This document shows, piece after piece, positions 62,554-64,000 of a DNA stretch of 64,000 nt (position 1 is its first letter; the number at the start of each line of letters is the position of its first letter). This stretch comes from Cellulomonas sp. SG140 (GTDB lineage Bacteria > Actinomycetota > Actinomycetes > Actinomycetales > Cellulomonadaceae). The stretch covers positions 558,001-622,000 of the forward strand of contig NZ_JANZLA010000001.1 in NCBI RefSeq assembly GCF_025770785.1, written 5' to 3'. Below the pieces are notes generated by a model. That model did not search any database. It was given only the letters and a program-made list of their open reading frames with translations, and was not told the origin of the DNA. The translations under genes were made by a program, and so were the position numbers.

Positions 62554-64000
62554 TCAGCTCTGCAGGGCCAGGACGACGACCACCAGGGCGACCAGGCCCA
62601 GGAGCATCGTCGAGGCGTAGGAGCGGACGTAGCCGGTCTGTGGACGGCGGGCGAGGTCGCCGGTGGCGACCGTCCCCTTGGCGAGGCCGGACACGGCGCC
62701 GTCCACCAGGGCCCGGTCCCCGTACACGAGGGACCGGGTGAGCACCTGGCCGGGGACCACCAGCACGCCGTCGTTGACGACGTCCTGGTAGAGGTCCTTG
62801 CGGGCGGCCCGCGTGAGGGTGGTGCCGAGCGGCGGCGTGGTGGGCACCGCGGCGACGGCGTACCGGCGCCAGGCGATGACGACGCCGACCACGACGACCA
62901 GCAGGCTCAGCGCGACCAGCACCGGCGCGGGGATCACCGGCTCGGCGTGGTCGGTCGCGCCGACCGCCGGCTCCAGCCAGTGCGTGAACCGGGACCCGGT
63001 GGCGAGGATGCCACCGAGCGCCACCGAGCCGACGGCCAGGATGATCATCGGCACGGTCATCAGGGCCGGGGCCTCGTGCGGGTGCTGGTGCGACCCGTCG
63101 GCCTTGTCGGTCCACCGCTTGGTGCCCTCGAAGGTCATGAAGAACAGCCGGGCGATGTAGAACGCCGTGATCGCGGCGCCGAGCAACGCCACCGTGCCGA
63201 ACAGCCAGGCGCGCCACGGCTGGCCGTCCGTCGGCACGAACGCCGCCTCGATGATCGGGTCCTTGGAGAAGAACCCGGAGAACGGGAACATCCCGACGAT
63301 CGCCAGGGCACCGGCCATGAACGTCAGCCAGGTGATCTTCATCGAGCGCGCGAGGCCACCGAAGAACCGCATGTCCGTCTGGTCGTCCATCGCGTGCATC
63401 ACGGAACCGGCACCGAGGAACATGCCCGCCTTGAAGAAGCCGTGCGTCACCAGGTGCAGGATCGCGAACGCGTACCCGACCGGGCCGAGGCCGGCGGCCA
63501 GGATCATGTAGCCGATCTGGGACATCGTCGAGGCGGCCAGCGCCTTCTTGATGTCGTCCTTCGCGCAGCCGACGATCGCACCGAACAGCAGGCTGATCGC
63601 GCCGACGATCGTCACGACGAGCCGGGCCGTGGGCGCCGCGTCGAAGATCGCGTTGGACCGCACCACCAGGTAGACCCCGGCCGTGACCATGGTCGCCGCG
63701 TGGATCAGCGCGGACACCGGCGTCGGGCCGGCCATGGCGTCACCCAGCCAGGACTGCAGCGGGAACTGCGCCGACTTGCCGCACGCGGCGAGCAGCAGCA
63801 TCAGCCCGACGCCGGTCCAGAAGGCGGTGTCCTTCGACCCGGACGCCGCCGCGGCGTGCACCGTGGTGAAGTCCAGCGCACCGACCTTGGCGAAGATCAT
63901 GCCCATGCCGATGATCAGGCCCAGGTCGCCGATGCGGTTGGCGACGAACGCCTTCTTGCCGGCTACCGCGTAGTCGAGGCGGTAGTTCCAGAAGCTGATC
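62554..64000 (-). CDS. nuoL: NADH-quinone oxidoreductase subunit L (5' end outside window)
   Basis: This is the C-terminal 480 or so residues of the largest antiporter-like subunit. The frame remains open to the window edge, reading SFWNYRLDYAVAGKKAFVAN, so the start lies beyond. Seen are AKVGALDF, GKSAQFPLQSWLGDAMAGPTPVSALIHAATMVTAGVY-like parts and the long lateral helix near the end. Upstream nuo genes are expected to the right. Confidence 0.95.
   Translation of the reverse strand, partial: ISFWNYRLDYAVAGKKAFVANRIGDLGLIIGMGMIFAKVGALDFTTVHAAAASGSKDTAFWTGVGLMLLLAACGKSAQFPLQSWLGDAMAGPTPVSALIHAATMVTAGVYLVVRSNAIFDAAPTARLVVTIVGAISLLFGAIVGCAKDDIKKALAASTMSQIGYMILAAGLGPVGYAFAILHLVTHGFFKAGMFLGAGSVMHAMDDQTDMRFFGGLARSMKITWLTFMAGALAIVGMFPFSGFFSKDPIIEAAFVPTDGQPWRAWLFGTVALLGAAITAFYIARLFFMTFEGTKRWTDKADGSHQHPHEAPALMTVPMIILAVGSVALGGILATGSRFTHWLEPAVGATDHAEPVIPAPVLVALSLLVVVVGVVIAWRRYAVAAVPTTPPLGTTLTRAARKDLYQDVVNDGVLVVPGQVLTRSLVYGDRALVDGAVSGLAKGTVATGDLARRPQTGYVRSYASTMLLGLVALVVVVLALQS

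Overview
The window is a piece of chromosome from a high-GC Gram-positive bacterium. The gene order, the GC-rich third codon positions, the frequent GTG and TTG starts, leaderless promoters, a CvpA-trypsin (MarP-like) protease, a class-E-type LAxTG sortase substrate, an FprA-type reductase and a Micrococcales-like RpoB N-terminus together suggest an actinobacterium, probably Cellulomonadaceae. The family assignment is inference.

Positions 306-28589 are almost entirely the translation and transcription core, read on the minus strand. From the upstream (right) end they are: rplJ-rplL; rpoB-rpoC; the str operon rpsL-rpsG-fusA-tuf; the S10 operon rpsJ-rplC-rplD-rplW-rplB-rpsS-rplV-rpsC-rplP-rpmC-rpsQ; the spc operon rplN-rplX-rplE-rpsZ-rpsH-rplF-rplR-rpsE-rpmD-rplO; then secY-adk-map and a sortase-anchored surface protein. 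Hairpins and promoter-like sequences divide this block into units. Clear terminators follow tuf, rpoC, rplL, map and rplA. A very long hairpin separates rplO from secY, whose leader carries two further perfect palindromes. A strong hairpin also sits between rpoB and rpoC.

At 28858-34668 the usual rplK-rplA-rplJ-rplL series is interrupted by an accessory cassette. A tightly coupled minus-strand operon encodes a sigma-70/ECF-like factor, a 167-residue acidic/beta-sandwich protein and a TPR-CHAT caspase-like protease. It is divergent from a cytoplasmic trypsin-like protease with an intact triad and a tail of about 21 'TEPF'-type units. This is the best candidate for an undescribed system: a sigma factor, a possible sequestering partner or substrate, and two proteases. 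It is loosely reminiscent of the sigma/Csx30/TPR-CHAT logic of type III-E CRISPR, but no CRISPR component is present.

Positions 34865-37572 are rplA-rplK-nusG-secE-tRNA-Trp. From 37715 the window is mixed: an aspartate aminotransferase; an ABC-2 exporter followed by a NarL-type two-component system; an adenosine-deaminase-like enzyme with a non-AUG start; murB with a leaderless promoter beside a 15-bp tandem repeat; two tandem paralogous MFS exporters divergent from a LacI regulator, with two operator-like palindromes between them; a MaoC pair next to rpmG; a MarP-like protease; tRNA-Met, tRNA-Thr and tRNA-Tyr; YajQ; a DinB-like protein; HtpX; FprA; RarD; a PP2C phosphatase; a polyprenyl diphosphate synthase; and the end of the nuo operon (nuoN, nuoM and nuoL, the last cut by the window edge). 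The synthase and complex I fit a menaquinone-based respiratory chain.

Start sites were moved from the longest open frame wherever family N-termini, Shine-Dalgarno (SD) spacing or essential residues required it. Two genes, the deaminase and the LacI regulator, have no ATG, GTG or TTG that keeps their essential N-terminal residues, so CTG starts are proposed.
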